Notes: generated by a model not told the origin, from the letters alone. Positions 18,331 to 26,561 are shown, numbered from the stretch's first letter. The stretch: 48,124 nucleotides of DNA from Allomuricauda sp. (GCA_028284725.1 JANQRD010000014.1:1-48124); one strand, 5' to 3'. Numbers and translations are program-made.

Positions 18331-18402
18331 TGGCCTATGGTGTAATTGGTAACACAGCTGATTTTGGTTCAGTCGTTCAAGGTTCGAGTCCTTGTAGGCC
18401 AA
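18331..18402 (+). tRNA. tRNA-Gln (anticodon UUG)
   Basis: A cloverleaf can be drawn. The acceptor stem is TGGCCTA with TAGGCCA. The anticodon stem GCTGA/TCAGT encloses the loop TTTTGGT, with anticodon TTG. The T-arm contains GGTTCGAGTCC. The discriminator base is A and CCA is not encoded, which is usual for the phylum. It has its own promoter and a downstream hairpin terminator. Confidence 0.95.
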
Positions 18403-18409
18403 CAACAAA

Positions 18410-18460
18410 GGCCCTTATATAATTGAAAGTCAATTATTTGTAAGGGTCTTTTCTTTTTTA
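18410..18460 (+). terminator. Terminator after tRNA-Gln
   Basis: Arms 18410-18426 and 18430-18448 pair through CCCTTA/TAAGGG and AATTGA/TCAATT, followed by TTTTCTTTTTT. Confidence 0.8.
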
Positions 18461-18605
18461 CGTGCATTGGCTGCTTTTTCCATAAAAAAGCGCATAGAAG
18501 GTTAAAATAGGCAATACCATATAACCTCCCTTTTTGTCCTAAAAACAGGGATTCGCCAAATAGTACCAAGTACCTCAATTCCAGTTCAAAAAGTATTAAA
18601 TTTAG

Positions 18606-18655
18606 CTCCAATGGAATGGGATATGGGATATATGCTGCATATCCAGTAGTTGTGG
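18606..18655 (+). repeat. attC-like site 1 (before the HExxH lipoprotein)
   Basis: The inner arms GGATATG (18619-18625) and CATATCC (18638-18644) are exact complements. Four nt after the right arm comes GTTGTGG (18649-18655). On the left, CTCCAAT (18606-18612) stands where the opposite R box would be, six nt before the inner arm. Total length is about 50 nt, in the range of short attC sites. No gene is visible in the piece upstream that would be its own cassette. Confidence 0.55.
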
Positions 18656-18669
18656 CAAATTAAAACGAA

Positions 18670-19431
18670 ATGATATCCAAGTTATTAATTGTTATTTCTT
18701 TTTCAATAACAACCTTAGGTTGTAAATCGCAAACGCTGACTACTCGAATTGAAATAGTTCAACCTACCGTTCAACAAGAGGCAACATCAATTTGGAGAAC
18801 AATCAACGACATAAATTTCCTTGAAAAACAAGGATATAATATTAACCTACCAAAGGATTCGTTAATCGACTCACTGATAGCGAAATCGAAAGGAGGAACT
18901 TTTGGCAATGATGACTTTCCTACAATTTATACACTTGTCGAAACCAAAACTTTTGATCGAAAGAGTTATGACCAAGCAATGCAAAAAGTTAAAAATCAGT
19001 TCAAACTAATAAATAACCTTATCTATGAAATAGACTCTGCCAAAAGTGAATGGGATTGGAACTTCAAAATGTTCGATACGTATAAAGTTATATTCACCTT
19101 ATATGGAACAGGAGGAAGCTACGACCCCGATGCAGGGACCATAACTTTGTTGACCAATAAGGCAGGTGAATTTATAAAGTATAAAAATCCTGCGAATACA
19201 ATAATTCACGAAATAACACATATGGGAATGGAATATTCAATAGTTCAGAAATACAATCTTTCTCACGGTCTTAAAGAAAGAATAGTAGATACATTCGTAT
19301 ATCTGATGTTTAAAGAAAAACTGCCCGAATACCGAATTCAAAATATGGGAGACATAGATATTGATAACCATTTGAGAAAACAAAAGGATATAGATTCCCT
19401 GAATGCTATAATATCGAAGTTTGTAAATTGA
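18670..19431 (+). CDS. Putative zinc-metalloprotease-like lipoprotein (HExxH)
   Basis: A 253-residue protein I cannot assign to a named family. A lipoprotein signal ends at Cys 18 (TTLGC). The middle is polar and helical. The motif IIHEITHMG (HEITH at 180-184) is a gluzincin/metzincin-style zinc site, with E203 and D207 (KERIVD) as candidates for a third ligand. It is preceded by a strand segment, YDPDAGTITLLTNK. The gene is AT-rich compared with its chromosomal neighbours. It is the cargo of the first cassette-like unit, whose ends TTGTGGCAAATTA and TAACTTGCCACAA are nearly exact inverted copies. A secreted or outer-membrane peptidase is possible; activity is unproven. Confidence 0.7.
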   Translation: MISKLLIVISFSITTLGCKSQTLTTRIEIVQPTVQQEATSIWRTINDINFLEKQGYNINLPKDSLIDSLIAKSKGGTFGNDDFPTIYTLVETKTFDRKSYDQAMQKVKNQFKLINNLIYEIDSAKSEWDWNFKMFDTYKVIFTLYGTGGSYDPDAGTITLLTNKAGEFIKYKNPANTIIHEITHMGMEYSIVQKYNLSHGLKERIVDTFVYLMFKEKLPEYRIQNMGDIDIDNHLRKQKDIDSLNAIISKFVN

Positions 19432-19436
19432 ATAAC

Positions 19437-19551
19437 TTGCCACAAAAATGGCTATAGTTCATTGTGGTTTTGTACCATACCAACCCACCTGAACGTATTG
19501 TTCGGAACGGGCGGGAATAAAAGTATTGATCTACAGCTGATTTCGTTGTGC
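19437..19551 (+). repeat. attC-like site 2 (between the HExxH lipoprotein and the DUF1428 gene)
   Basis: TTGCCACAA (19437-19445) is the inverted partner of TTGTGGCAA at 18650-18658, across gene 1. Inside the site, GCTATAGTTC (19451-19460) pairs with GATCTACAGC (19528-19537) at 8 of 10 positions. The right arm is seven nt from GTTGTGC (19545-19551), which opens the next unit. The middle carries further self-complementary sequence (GAACGTATTGTTC). Length is about 115 nt. Confidence 0.6.
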
Positions 19552-19582
19552 AACAGCTTAAAAACCAATAAAAATTGATGAC

Positions 19583-19975
19583 ATGATGGGTTACATAGAT
19601 GGATTTGTACTTCCGGTTCCACGAATCCACTTGGGTGAATACAAAAGGGTGGCTGAAAAAGTAGCGGAAATTTGGAAAGAATATGGTGCACTTGGATACT
19701 TTGAGTATGTCGGAGAAGATTTAAAATTGGAAGGCACACGCTCTTTCATTGAAGTAGTGGATTTGAAAGAAGATGAAGTAATTGTATTTGGGTGGGTTCT
19801 GTTTCCCTCAAAGGAGACTCGTGAATTAGCAAACAAACAAGTTCCCAACGACCCAAGAATGGCAGCGTTGGTTGCTCCATTGACCGACCCTGAACGATTG
19901 ATTTTTGATGCTGGTCGGATGGTTTATGGAGGATTCCAACCGCTGGTGCAGTCGAATAGAAATGAAGTGGGTTAG
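19583..19975 (+). CDS. DUF1428 family protein (YbaA-like)
   Basis: A 130-residue cytoplasmic protein related to E. coli YbaA. It shows the family pattern: YIDGFVLPVP at the start, KEYGALGYFEYVGED, VFGWVLFPSKETRE in the centre, NDPRMAAL, and a final DAGRMVYGGFQPL. The fold is a dimeric alpha/beta barrel type; function is unknown. Two adjacent ATGs (19583, 19586) are both possible starts. It is the cargo of the second cassette-like unit, framed by GTTGTGCAACAGCTT (19545-19559) and its inverted partner AAGCCGTTGCACAAC (20012-20026). No promoter of its own was recognised. Confidence 0.88.
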   Translation: MMGYIDGFVLPVPRIHLGEYKRVAEKVAEIWKEYGALGYFEYVGEDLKLEGTRSFIEVVDLKEDEVIVFGWVLFPSKETRELANKQVPNDPRMAALVAPLTDPERLIFDAGRMVYGGFQPLVQSNRNEVG

Positions 19976-20016
19976 ACTAAGAACAATAACTTTTAGATGT
20001 TAATTGAAAAAAAGCC

Positions 20017-20142
20017 GTTGCACAACAATCGCTAAAAAATTCATAGGCTTTACCTAACCTTTTGCAAACCGCGTAAGAATCTGATACTTTAGAAGAAATA
20101 AGCAAACAACTGGCCTACGGATTTTAGCTGGACGTTGGCACC
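20017..20142 (+). repeat. attC-like site 3 (between the DUF1428 gene and the PhoD-like gene)
   Basis: GTTGCACAAC (20017-20026) is the exact reverse complement of GTTGTGCAAC at 19545-19554. The inner arms GCTAAAA (20031-20037) and TTTTAGC (20122-20128) match 7 of 7. Their distances to the outer boxes are 4 and 5 nt, as in canonical attC sites. GTTGGCACC (20134-20142) opens the next unit. Length is about 120 nt. Confidence 0.65.
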
Positions 20143-20155
20143 AATAATAAAATTC

Positions 20156-21223
20156 ATGAAAATAAGATTGATTTTAACCTACATGTTGTGTATCCTGATT
20201 TTGCAATCATGTATGAAATCGAAGGAAATTGAAACAAGTTTGGAAACGACTAAAATCGCCTTTGGTTCCTGTAGTTGGGAGGGGCATCCACTACCAATAT
20301 TTGATAAAATACGTCAACATGGACCCAACCTCTTCATCTTTTTAGGGGATAATATTTATGGTGATACAGAGAACATGGATACCCTCAGAGCGAAGTACAA
20401 ACGATTGGGAAGTAAAGAATCCTATATAAAATTAAAGAATCAGGTTCCAATTATAGCCACATGGGATGACCATGATTACGGATGGAATGATATTGGAAAA
20501 TCCTACCCGCACAAAGAAGAATCAAAAGAGATATTCCTCGATTTCTTTGAGGAACCCGAATCTTCTTCGAGAAGACAGCATAAGGGGATCTATCATTCCT
20601 ATATGTACGAGTATTCGGGCAATAAACTTCAAATAATATTGCTTGACGGTAGGACTTTCAGGGATGATTTAAAACCCTATGAAGGAGAATTTGACCATGA
20701 TGAAAGATTCAGTTTCTATCATAAAGACTATGCTCCTCATGCAACATCAACACCAACATTATTGGGGGAAGAACAATGGAATTGGCTGGAAAAAGAATTG
20801 AAAGTGCCCGCAGACATAAGAATCATAGGTTCTGGAACCCAATTCGGAATAGAATGGAACGGGTATGAGGCATGGGCCAACTTTCCGCACGAAAGGAAAC
20901 GAATGCTTGACTTAATAAAAAAGACAAAGGCAAATGGCGTTCTGTTTATTTCGGGAGATGTTCACTATTCGGAGCTATCCAAACTGGAAACAGATTTTTA
21001 TCCTATCTACGATTTTACTTCGAGTGGTCTTTCTTCTACATGGAAGTTTGCAACACCGAACAAAAATAGAATTGAGGGACCCGTAATGGATAATCATTTT
21101 GGTTTGATCACCATTTTTTGGGAGCCAGATAATACGACAATTAAAATGGAAACCTGGGACATAAGTGACAATCAAAGAATTGAATACACATTTCCCTTGA
21201 AATCAATACAGTTTAATGAATGA
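20156..21223 (+). CDS. PhoD-like alkaline phosphatase family lipoprotein
   Basis: A 355-residue exported metallophosphoesterase. I start at ATG 20156; a TTG at 20135 lies inside the cassette boundary and is unlikely. Lipid Cys 19 follows LILQS. PhoD-family motifs are present: IAFGSCSW (35-41), LFIFLGDNIYGD (59-70), WDDHDYGWND (103-112), LLDGRTFRD and FISGDVHYSEL (264-273). The enzyme should release phosphate from phosphomonoesters or diesters outside the inner membrane. It is the third cassette-like cargo, starting just inside GTTGGCACCAATAAT. Its stop codon touches the inverted partner at 21223-21237. Confidence 0.88.
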   Translation: MKIRLILTYMLCILILQSCMKSKEIETSLETTKIAFGSCSWEGHPLPIFDKIRQHGPNLFIFLGDNIYGDTENMDTLRAKYKRLGSKESYIKLKNQVPIIATWDDHDYGWNDIGKSYPHKEESKEIFLDFFEEPESSSRRQHKGIYHSYMYEYSGNKLQIILLDGRTFRDDLKPYEGEFDHDERFSFYHKDYAPHATSTPTLLGEEQWNWLEKELKVPADIRIIGSGTQFGIEWNGYEAWANFPHERKRMLDLIKKTKANGVLFISGDVHYSELSKLETDFYPIYDFTSSGLSSTWKFATPNKNRIEGPVMDNHFGLITIFWEPDNTTIKMETWDISDNQRIEYTFPLKSIQFNE

Positions 21224-21237
21224 GTATTGGCACCTAC
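21223..21237 (+). repeat. 3' end box of the third cassette-like unit
   Basis: AGTATTGGCACCTAC pairs with GTTGGCACCAATAAT (20134-20148) at 11 of 15 positions. The weaker match and the lack of inner arms before the next GTTG (21291) make the right edge of the array uncertain. Confidence 0.4.
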
Positions 21238-21291
21238 TTTGGACACAATGGCCATTCCTTGCAAAAGCTGGTCACGGTATATAGGAAATCG

Positions 21292-21323
21292 TTGACTATA
21301 AGGTTTGATATGCCTTAACTTTG
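21292..21323 (+). promoter_or_regulatory. DinB gene promoter, nearly leaderless
   Basis: TTG (21292-21294) and TAACTTTG (21316-21323) are 21 nt apart. The -7 element ends six nt before the ATG at 21330, so the transcript would begin within a few bases of the start codon. Confidence 0.5.
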
Positions 21324-21329
21324 AGGAAC

Positions 21330-21866
21330 ATGAAATTCGATTTAAACAAAGCCATCCCTGTTTTGGAACGGACACCTTCGGTGTTACGCAATCTGCTGCA
21401 AGGGTTACCTGTGGAATGGATCCAAGAAAACGAAGGTAGGGATACTTGGAGCCCCTTTGATGTGGTCGGCCATTTGATACATGGTGAAAAAACGGATTGG
21501 ATGGTACGCACCGAGCTTATTTTGCAGGATGGACCACCAAAAACCTTTGAGCCCTATGATCGGTTCGCCCAATTCAAAAACTCCAAGGGCAAGACCCTTG
21601 ATGAATTGCTCACTGAGTTCGAACTGCTCCGGAAGGACAATCTCAACAATCTTTGGGCAAAAAACCTTACCAAAACGGATTTGGAGCGAAAGGGCATCCA
21701 TCCCGAACTCGGTAAAGTTACCTTGTCCCAACTGCTATCCGCATGGGTGGTGCACGATTTGGGGCATATCGCGCAAGTTTCCCGCGTAATGGCCAAACAG
21801 TACAAAAACGAGGTAGGCCCGTGGCCCAAGTACCTCACCATTTTAAACCATACGCCCAAGGAATAG
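21330..21866 (+). CDS. DinB-family putative metal-dependent protein
   Basis: A 178-residue four-helix-bundle protein of the DinB/YfiT superfamily, starting at ATG 21330 (a TTG at 21321 is inside the promoter). The metal-site histidines fit: H in DVVGHLIHGEK and the pair in HDLGHIAQVSR. Members include thiol transferases and damage-induced proteins, but most are uncharacterised. Base composition is like the chromosomal backbone and unlike the AT-rich genes before it. It is therefore taken as the first gene after the cassette-like array. Confidence 0.85.
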   Translation: MKFDLNKAIPVLERTPSVLRNLLQGLPVEWIQENEGRDTWSPFDVVGHLIHGEKTDWMVRTELILQDGPPKTFEPYDRFAQFKNSKGKTLDELLTEFELLRKDNLNNLWAKNLTKTDLERKGIHPELGKVTLSQLLSAWVVHDLGHIAQVSRVMAKQYKNEVGPWPKYLTILNHTPKE

Positions 21867-21916
21867 TTAAATCCATTCCGTCCCGTTGCATGCAATTGAT
21901 TTTTATAGCACTACGG

Positions 21917-21949
21917 TTTGCATTAACCGTTCAATTTGTTGTATATTTG
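21917..21949 (+). promoter_or_regulatory. Promoter of the rimP-nusA-infB operon
   Basis: TTTG (21917-21920) and TATATTTG (21942-21949) are 21 nt apart. Transcription should start near 21953, giving a leader of about 145 nt before rimP that contains a short ORF and a terminator hairpin. Confidence 0.65.
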
Positions 21950-21964
21950 CACCACTGAACGGAT

Positions 21965-22009
21965 ATGGTACGTATTCATGAGGGGACTTCGAGTCCCCTC
22001 TTTTATTAG
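21965..22009 (+). CDS. Possible 14-codon leader peptide upstream of rimP
   Basis: An ATG about 12 nt after the predicted start site opens MVRIHEGTSSPLFY and stops at TAG 22007-22009. The reading frame runs through both arms of the terminator hairpin, so a ribosome translating it would prevent the hairpin from forming. That is the layout of translation-coupled attenuation. No coding statistic is possible at this length; the call rests on position. Confidence 0.35.
   Translation: MVRIHEGTSSPLFY
21980..22007 (+). terminator. Terminator/attenuator hairpin in the rimP leader
   Basis: GAGGGGACT (21980-21988) pairs perfectly with AGTCCCCTC (21992-22000) around TCG, followed by TTTTATT. It lies between the operon promoter and rimP, so it should either attenuate the operon or release a short leader RNA of about 55 nt. 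Confidence 0.8.
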
Positions 22010-22096
22010 CTAAACTTTAATTTTTAAGAGCCTTTTGGCAAATTAAGGGGTGCTAAGTTGAACCATTCCGTGCAACGGTAAGTGTTGAAAGAGCCT

Positions 22097-22558
22097 ATGT
22101 TGAAAGAGAAAGTAACGACATTATTGGACAAGGCTTTGGAGGAACATCCTTCCTTGTTCTTGATTGATTTTACGGTGGGAGGGGACAACACTATCCGCGT
22201 GGTTCTTGATGGAGACAAAGGCGTAAGTCTTCAGGATTGTATGGAGGTAAGTAGGGCCATAGAACACAATTTGGATCGGGAGGAAGCCGATTTTTCATTG
22301 GAAGTGACCTCCGCTGGAGCCACATCGCCCTTGCAGTTGCCACGTCAGTATAAAAAAAATATCGGAAGAAAATTAAAGGTACGGACAGGCAACGAAGCAG
22401 TGGAAGGAACCCTGACCGAAACCACCGACAATAGCATTACCTTGGAGTGGAAGGCCCGTGAGCCCAAGCCCGTGGGTAAAGGAAAAGTCACAGTTCAGAA
22501 AAAACAAGAGATTGCATTTTCTGATATTGAAGAAGCAAAAGTTGTATTAAAATTTTAA
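22097..22558 (+). CDS. rimP: Ribosome maturation factor RimP
   Basis: A 153-residue protein needed for 30S subunit maturation. ATG 22097 is chosen over GTG 22082 because the protein then has family length and begins [15 protein letters not shown]. The N-domain has the [16 protein letters not shown] strand pair and the SREIEH-like helix ([13 protein letters not shown]). The motif that is SPGLDRPL in proteobacteria reads SAGATSPL here. The C-domain is an Sm-like barrel ending in [11 protein letters not shown]. It heads the conserved rimP-nusA-infB order, with 13 nt to nusA. Confidence 0.93.
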   Translation: MLKEKVTTLLDKALEEHPSLFLIDFTVGGDNTIRVVLDGDKGVSLQDCMEVSRAIEHNLDREEADFSLEVTSAGATSPLQLPRQYKKNIGRKLKVRTGNEAVEGTLTETTDNSITLEWKAREPKPVGKGKVTVQKKQEIAFSDIEEAKVVLKF

Positions 22559-22571
22559 TTGTAGTTCAAAA

Positions 22572-23804
22572 ATGGAAAACCTGGCGCTCATCGAGTCCTT
22601 TTCGGAATTTAAGGACGATAAATTTATCGATAGGGTAACGCTAATGGCGATTTTGGAAGAAGTATTCCGAAGTGCGCTCAAAAAGAAGTTCGGTTCGGAC
22701 GAAAATTTTGACATCATTATAAACCCGGACAAAGGGGATTTGGAAATCTGGAGAAACCGAATAGTGGTCGAGGATGGTGAAGTGGAAGAACCCAATGAGG
22801 AAATCTCCCTTACCGAGGCCAGAAAAATTGAGCCCGACTTTGAGGTAGGCGAGGACGTTTCCGAAGAAGTGAAATTGATGGATCTCGGAAGAAGGGCCAT
22901 CTTGGCATTGCGCCAAAACCTGATTTCCAAAATTCACGAACACGACAATACAACCATTTACAAGCAGTTCAAGGATCTTGAAGGCGAGATTTATACTGCT
23001 GAGGTGCACCATATCCGTCATAAGGCGATTATTTTGCTGGATGATGAAGGAAACGAAATCATCCTTCCGAAGGAAAAACAGATTCCATCCGATTTCTTCC
23101 GAAAGGGCGATAACGTACGTGGAATTATTGAAAGTGTGGAATTGAAGGGCAACAAGCCAGCGATCATTATGTCGAGGACTTCGCCTATTTTCTTGGAACA
23201 ATTGTTCTTCCAGGAAATCCCGGAAGTATTCGATGGTTTGATCACTATCAAGAAAGCCGTTCGGATTCCAGGTGAAAAAGCAAAAGTGGCTGTGGATTCC
23301 TATGATGACCGCATCGATCCTGTGGGAGCCTGTGTTGGGATGAAGGGATCTCGTATTCACGGAATCGTTCGTGAATTGGGCAATGAAAATATCGATGTGA
23401 TCAATTGGACAAACAATTCCCAATTGATGGTGACCAGGGCCTTGAGTCCGGCAAGAGTATCGTCCGTTAAATTGAATGATGAGAAAAAGACGGCTCAGGT
23501 TTACCTAAAACCAGAGGAGGTTTCCAAAGCCATTGGTCGAGGTGGACATAACATCCGTTTGGCCGGGCAATTGACTGGTTATGAGATTGATGTATTCCGT
23601 GAAGGTGTTGAGGAAGATGTGGAGTTGACCGAATTCTCGGATGAAATAGAAGCATGGGTCATTGACGAGTTCAAAAAAATTGGATTGGATACGGCACGTA
23701 GTGTATTGGAACAGGAGGTTGGGGATCTTATAAAACGAACTGATCTGGAAGAGGAAACAGTTCATGATGTGGTTCGCATTCTCAAAGAAGAGTTTGAAGA
23801 TTAA
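22572..23804 (+). CDS. nusA: Transcription termination/antitermination factor NusA
   Basis: A 410-residue RNA polymerase accessory protein. Order: N-terminal polymerase-binding domain (1-130), S1 domain (about 135-200), KH1 with GACVGMKGSRIHGIVREL and KH2 with AIGRGGHNIRLAGQLTGYEID. A short acidic tail of about 70 residues follows in place of the two C-terminal repeats of E. coli NusA. It sits between rimP and infB in the standard order. NusA modulates hairpin termination and pausing, so feedback through the leader hairpin at 21980 is conceivable (inference). Confidence 0.96.
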   Translation: MENLALIESFSEFKDDKFIDRVTLMAILEEVFRSALKKKFGSDENFDIIINPDKGDLEIWRNRIVVEDGEVEEPNEEISLTEARKIEPDFEVGEDVSEEVKLMDLGRRAILALRQNLISKIHEHDNTTIYKQFKDLEGEIYTAEVHHIRHKAIILLDDEGNEIILPKEKQIPSDFFRKGDNVRGIIESVELKGNKPAIIMSRTSPIFLEQLFFQEIPEVFDGLITIKKAVRIPGEKAKVAVDSYDDRIDPVGACVGMKGSRIHGIVRELGNENIDVINWTNNSQLMVTRALSPARVSSVKLNDEKKTAQVYLKPEEVSKAIGRGGHNIRLAGQLTGYEIDVFREGVEEDVELTEFSDEIEAWVIDEFKKIGLDTARSVLEQEVGDLIKRTDLEEETVHDVVRILKEEFED

Positions 23805-23848
23805 ACTATATATTAGCAGCGAATTTTAGGGTATAGGAAAAACAATTT

Positions 23849-26542
23849 ATGGCAGGAAACCCAACAATACGACTTAATAAGGTTCTTAGGGAACTGAACA
23901 TTTCATTGGATAGGGCGGTGGACCATCTCTCCTCTGTAGGGCATGAGATAGAAGCAAGGCCTACTACAAAAATTTCCGATGAGGTGTATCAGGTACTGTT
24001 GGATGAATTCCAAACGGATAAGAGCAAAAAGGTCGCTTCCAAAGAGGTAGGGGAAGAAAAACGGAAGGAAAAGGAAGCCCTTCGCATCCAGATGGAGCAA
24101 GAGCAGGAGGAGCGTCGATTGGCTCGTGAGCGCAGAAATGCGGAACAGGTCATTAAGGCAAAGGCAGAGCTTTCAGGCCCCAAAACGGTGGGTAAAATCG
24201 ATTTGGACAAAAAACCGGAAGCTCCGAAAGTAGAAGAAAAACCTGCGGCAGAGGCACAACCAAAAGTGGAGGAAAAACCAGTTGCCCAGCCTAAAGTAGA
24301 GGCTAAGGAAGCTGCTAAGCCTGTTGAGACTGCCAAAGAAGAAGTTGTTGATGAGCCCAAGGAACCTGAGGCCATTCAGACCCAGTACAAAAAGCTCAGT
24401 GGGCCAAAGATAACAGGAGATAAAATTGATCTTTCCAAATTCGACAAACCCAAAAAGAAAAAGGAAGAAACCAAAAAGCCTGCGGAAAAATCCGCTGATA
24501 GTGGTGCCGATCGAAGAAAACGTAGGAAGCGCATCATCAGCAAAAATAATGCACAGACTGATTCTGGAAACCGACAAAGCGGCAGGAATGGTGCTGGACG
24601 CAGGGGCAACCAGCGAACAAATGTTCCTAAAGTTGAGCCCACGGAGGAAGAAGTACAAAAGCAGGTACGGGAGACCTTGGAAAAACTTCAGGGGAAATCC
24701 AGCAAAGGAAAAGGGGCCAAATATCGAAGGGAAAAACGAGATCTTCACCGTCAACAGACCGAGAAAGATTTGGAGCTGCAAGAGCTCGAGAGCAAGATTC
24801 TAAAAGTAACCGAGTTTGTGACCGTAAATGAGGTGGCCACGATGATGAATGTGTCCACTACCCAAATAATATCGGCTTGTATGTCCCTCGGAATCATGGT
24901 GACCATGAACCAGCGACTTGATGCAGAAACCCTGGCCATTGTAGCGGAGGAATTTGGATATGAGGTCGAGTTTGTTACCGCCGAAATTGAAGAATCCATT
25001 GAGGAGGAAGTGGATGCACCGGAAGATTTGAAACCTCGCGCCCCAATCGTAACTGTAATGGGTCACGTTGACCACGGTAAGACTTCCTTACTGGACTACA
25101 TACGGGAAGAAAATGTGATTGCCGGTGAAAGTGGGGGTATCACCCAGCACATTGGTGCTTATGGAGTTACCCTGGAAGATGGACAAAAAATCACCTTCCT
25201 CGATACACCTGGTCATGAGGCCTTTACCGCAATGCGGGCAAGAGGTGCACAGGTAACAGATATAGCTATTATTGTGGTAGCTGCGGATGATGATATCATG
25301 CCACAGACGAAGGAGGCCATCAGCCATGCGCAAGCGGCGAATGTTCCTATCGTTTTTGCCATTAATAAGATAGATAAGCCTACGGCAAATCCGGATAAGA
25401 TCAAAGAAGGCCTTGCCGGAATGAACCTTTTGGTAGAGGATTGGGGAGGTAAAATCCAATCGCATGACATATCCGCCAAAACGGGCCAAGGTGTGAATGA
25501 GTTATTGGAAAAAGTGCTGCTGGAAGCGGAATTGTTGGAGTTGAAATCAAATCCGGATAGATTGGCCTCAGGAACTGTTGTCGAAGCATTTTTGGACAAA
25601 GGACGAGGTTATGTTTCCACAATTTTGGTACAGCAAGGTACTCTTGAGATAGGGGACTATGTGCTTGCGGGAACCTGCAGTGGTAAGGTTAAGGCCATGC
25701 AGGACGAGCGTGGAAAAAATATCGAAAAAGCTGGTCCGGCCACACCAATCTCTATTTTGGGATTGGATGGAGCTCCACAGGCAGGGGATCGGTTCAATGT
25801 ACTTGATGATGAGCGAGAAGCCAAGCAAATAGCAGCGAAGCGTTCCCAGTTGCAACGCGAACAATCCGTTCGTACCCAGCGTCATATCACATTGGATGAA
25901 ATCGGACGTAGGATCGCATTGGGCGACTTCCAGGAGTTGAACATCATTCTTAAAGGTGATGTGGATGGTTCCGTGGAAGCTTTGACCGATTCGTTCCAGA
26001 AATTGTCCACGGATGAGATTCAGGTCAACATCATTCATAAAGGTGTTGGTGCCATCACAGAGTCTGATGTGTTGTTGGCGAGTGCCTCTGATGCGATTAT
26101 CATTGGGTTTAATGTAAGACCGATGGGCAATGCACGTGCTGTTGCCGATAAGGAGGAAATCGATATTCGAATGTACTCGATTATCTACGATGCCATCAAT
26201 GATTTGAAGGATGCGATGGAGGGTATGTTGTCACCTGAAATGAAGGAGGAAATTACTGGTAATGCTGAAATTAGGGAGACCTTTAAGATTTCCAAGATTG
26301 GAACCATTGCAGGTTGTATGGTGACCAGTGGAAAAGTATTCCGAAATTCCCAAATTCGTTTGATTCGTGATGGGGTGGTGATCTTCACTGGTGAACTAGC
26401 TTCGCTAAAACGTTTTAAAGACGATGTAAAGGAGGTTTCCAAAGGCTACGATTGCGGATTGCAAATCAAAAATTACAATGATATCAAGGAGGGCGATATT
26501 GTTGAAGCCTTCCAGGAAGTGGCCGTTAAGAAGAAATTATAA
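23849..26542 (+). CDS. infB: Translation initiation factor IF-2
   Basis: An 897-residue GTPase that brings initiator tRNA to the 30S subunit. The first 320 residues are a low-complexity Lys/Glu/Ala/Pro region with repeated KVEEKP-type units, beginning with the small N-domain [19 protein letters not shown] second IF2-N domain (about 320-375) precedes the G domain: G1 GHVDHGKT (about 403-410), G3 DTPGHEAF and G4 NKID. Domains II to IV follow with the conserved C-terminal [23 protein letters not shown]. It ends the operon, and an intrinsic terminator follows 20 nt later. Confidence 0.97.
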   Translation: MAGNPTIRLNKVLRELNISLDRAVDHLSSVGHEIEARPTTKISDEVYQVLLDEFQTDKSKKVASKEVGEEKRKEKEALRIQMEQEQEERRLARERRNAEQVIKAKAELSGPKTVGKIDLDKKPEAPKVEEKPAAEAQPKVEEKPVAQPKVEAKEAAKPVETAKEEVVDEPKEPEAIQTQYKKLSGPKITGDKIDLSKFDKPKKKKEETKKPAEKSADSGADRRKRRKRIISKNNAQTDSGNRQSGRNGAGRRGNQRTNVPKVEPTEEEVQKQVRETLEKLQGKSSKGKGAKYRREKRDLHRQQTEKDLELQELESKILKVTEFVTVNEVATMMNVSTTQIISACMSLGIMVTMNQRLDAETLAIVAEEFGYEVEFVTAEIEESIEEEVDAPEDLKPRAPIVTVMGHVDHGKTSLLDYIREENVIAGESGGITQHIGAYGVTLEDGQKITFLDTPGHEAFTAMRARGAQVTDIAIIVVAADDDIMPQTKEAISHAQAANVPIVFAINKIDKPTANPDKIKEGLAGMNLLVEDWGGKIQSHDISAKTGQGVNELLEKVLLEAELLELKSNPDRLASGTVVEAFLDKGRGYVSTILVQQGTLEIGDYVLAGTCSGKVKAMQDERGKNIEKAGPATPISILGLDGAPQAGDRFNVLDDEREAKQIAAKRSQLQREQSVRTQRHITLDEIGRRIALGDFQELNIILKGDVDGSVEALTDSFQKLSTDEIQVNIIHKGVGAITESDVLLASASDAIIIGFNVRPMGNARAVADKEEIDIRMYSIIYDAINDLKDAMEGMLSPEMKEEITGNAEIRETFKISKIGTIAGCMVTSGKVFRNSQIRLIRDGVVIFTGELASLKRFKDDVKEVSKGYDCGLQIKNYNDIKEGDIVEAFQEVAVKKKL

Positions 26543-26561
26543 CAGACTTTCGAGAAAATAT

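Larger units (their letters stand above)
18606..21237 (+). mobile_element. Integron-like gene cassette array (no integrase seen)
   Basis: Three genes of unrelated function on one strand are each framed by ends complementary to each other: 12 of 13 (unit 1), 14 of 15 (unit 2) and 11 of 15 positions (unit 3). The junction before each gene has a further inner pair of complementary arms: 7/7, 6/7 and 7/7. In integrons the R box at a cassette's 3' end pairs with the start of the same cassette, while the L boxes pair within one attC site. The same topology is seen here. The boxes start with the conserved GTT but do not fit GTTRRRY fully (GTTGTGG, GTTGTGC, GTTGGCA). No integrase gene is present, so the array would be CALIN-like. 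The distal end is uncertain. Confidence 0.65.

Noticed and set aside
18369-18611. 80-codon minus-strand frame over tRNA-Gln and its terminator
   Set aside because: It reads through the tRNA gene and the hairpin terminator and has no motif.
20109-20120. ACTGGCCTACGG, 11/12 match to the tRNA-Gln 5' end (18329-18340), as a possible att duplication
   Set aside because: The match is short, involves the 5' end and not the 3' end of the tRNA where integrases cut, and lies inside an attC-like site. Chance is likely.
22641-23423. 260-codon frame antisense to nusA
   Set aside because: nusA KH and S1 motifs occupy the same bases; the antisense protein is unlike any known family.
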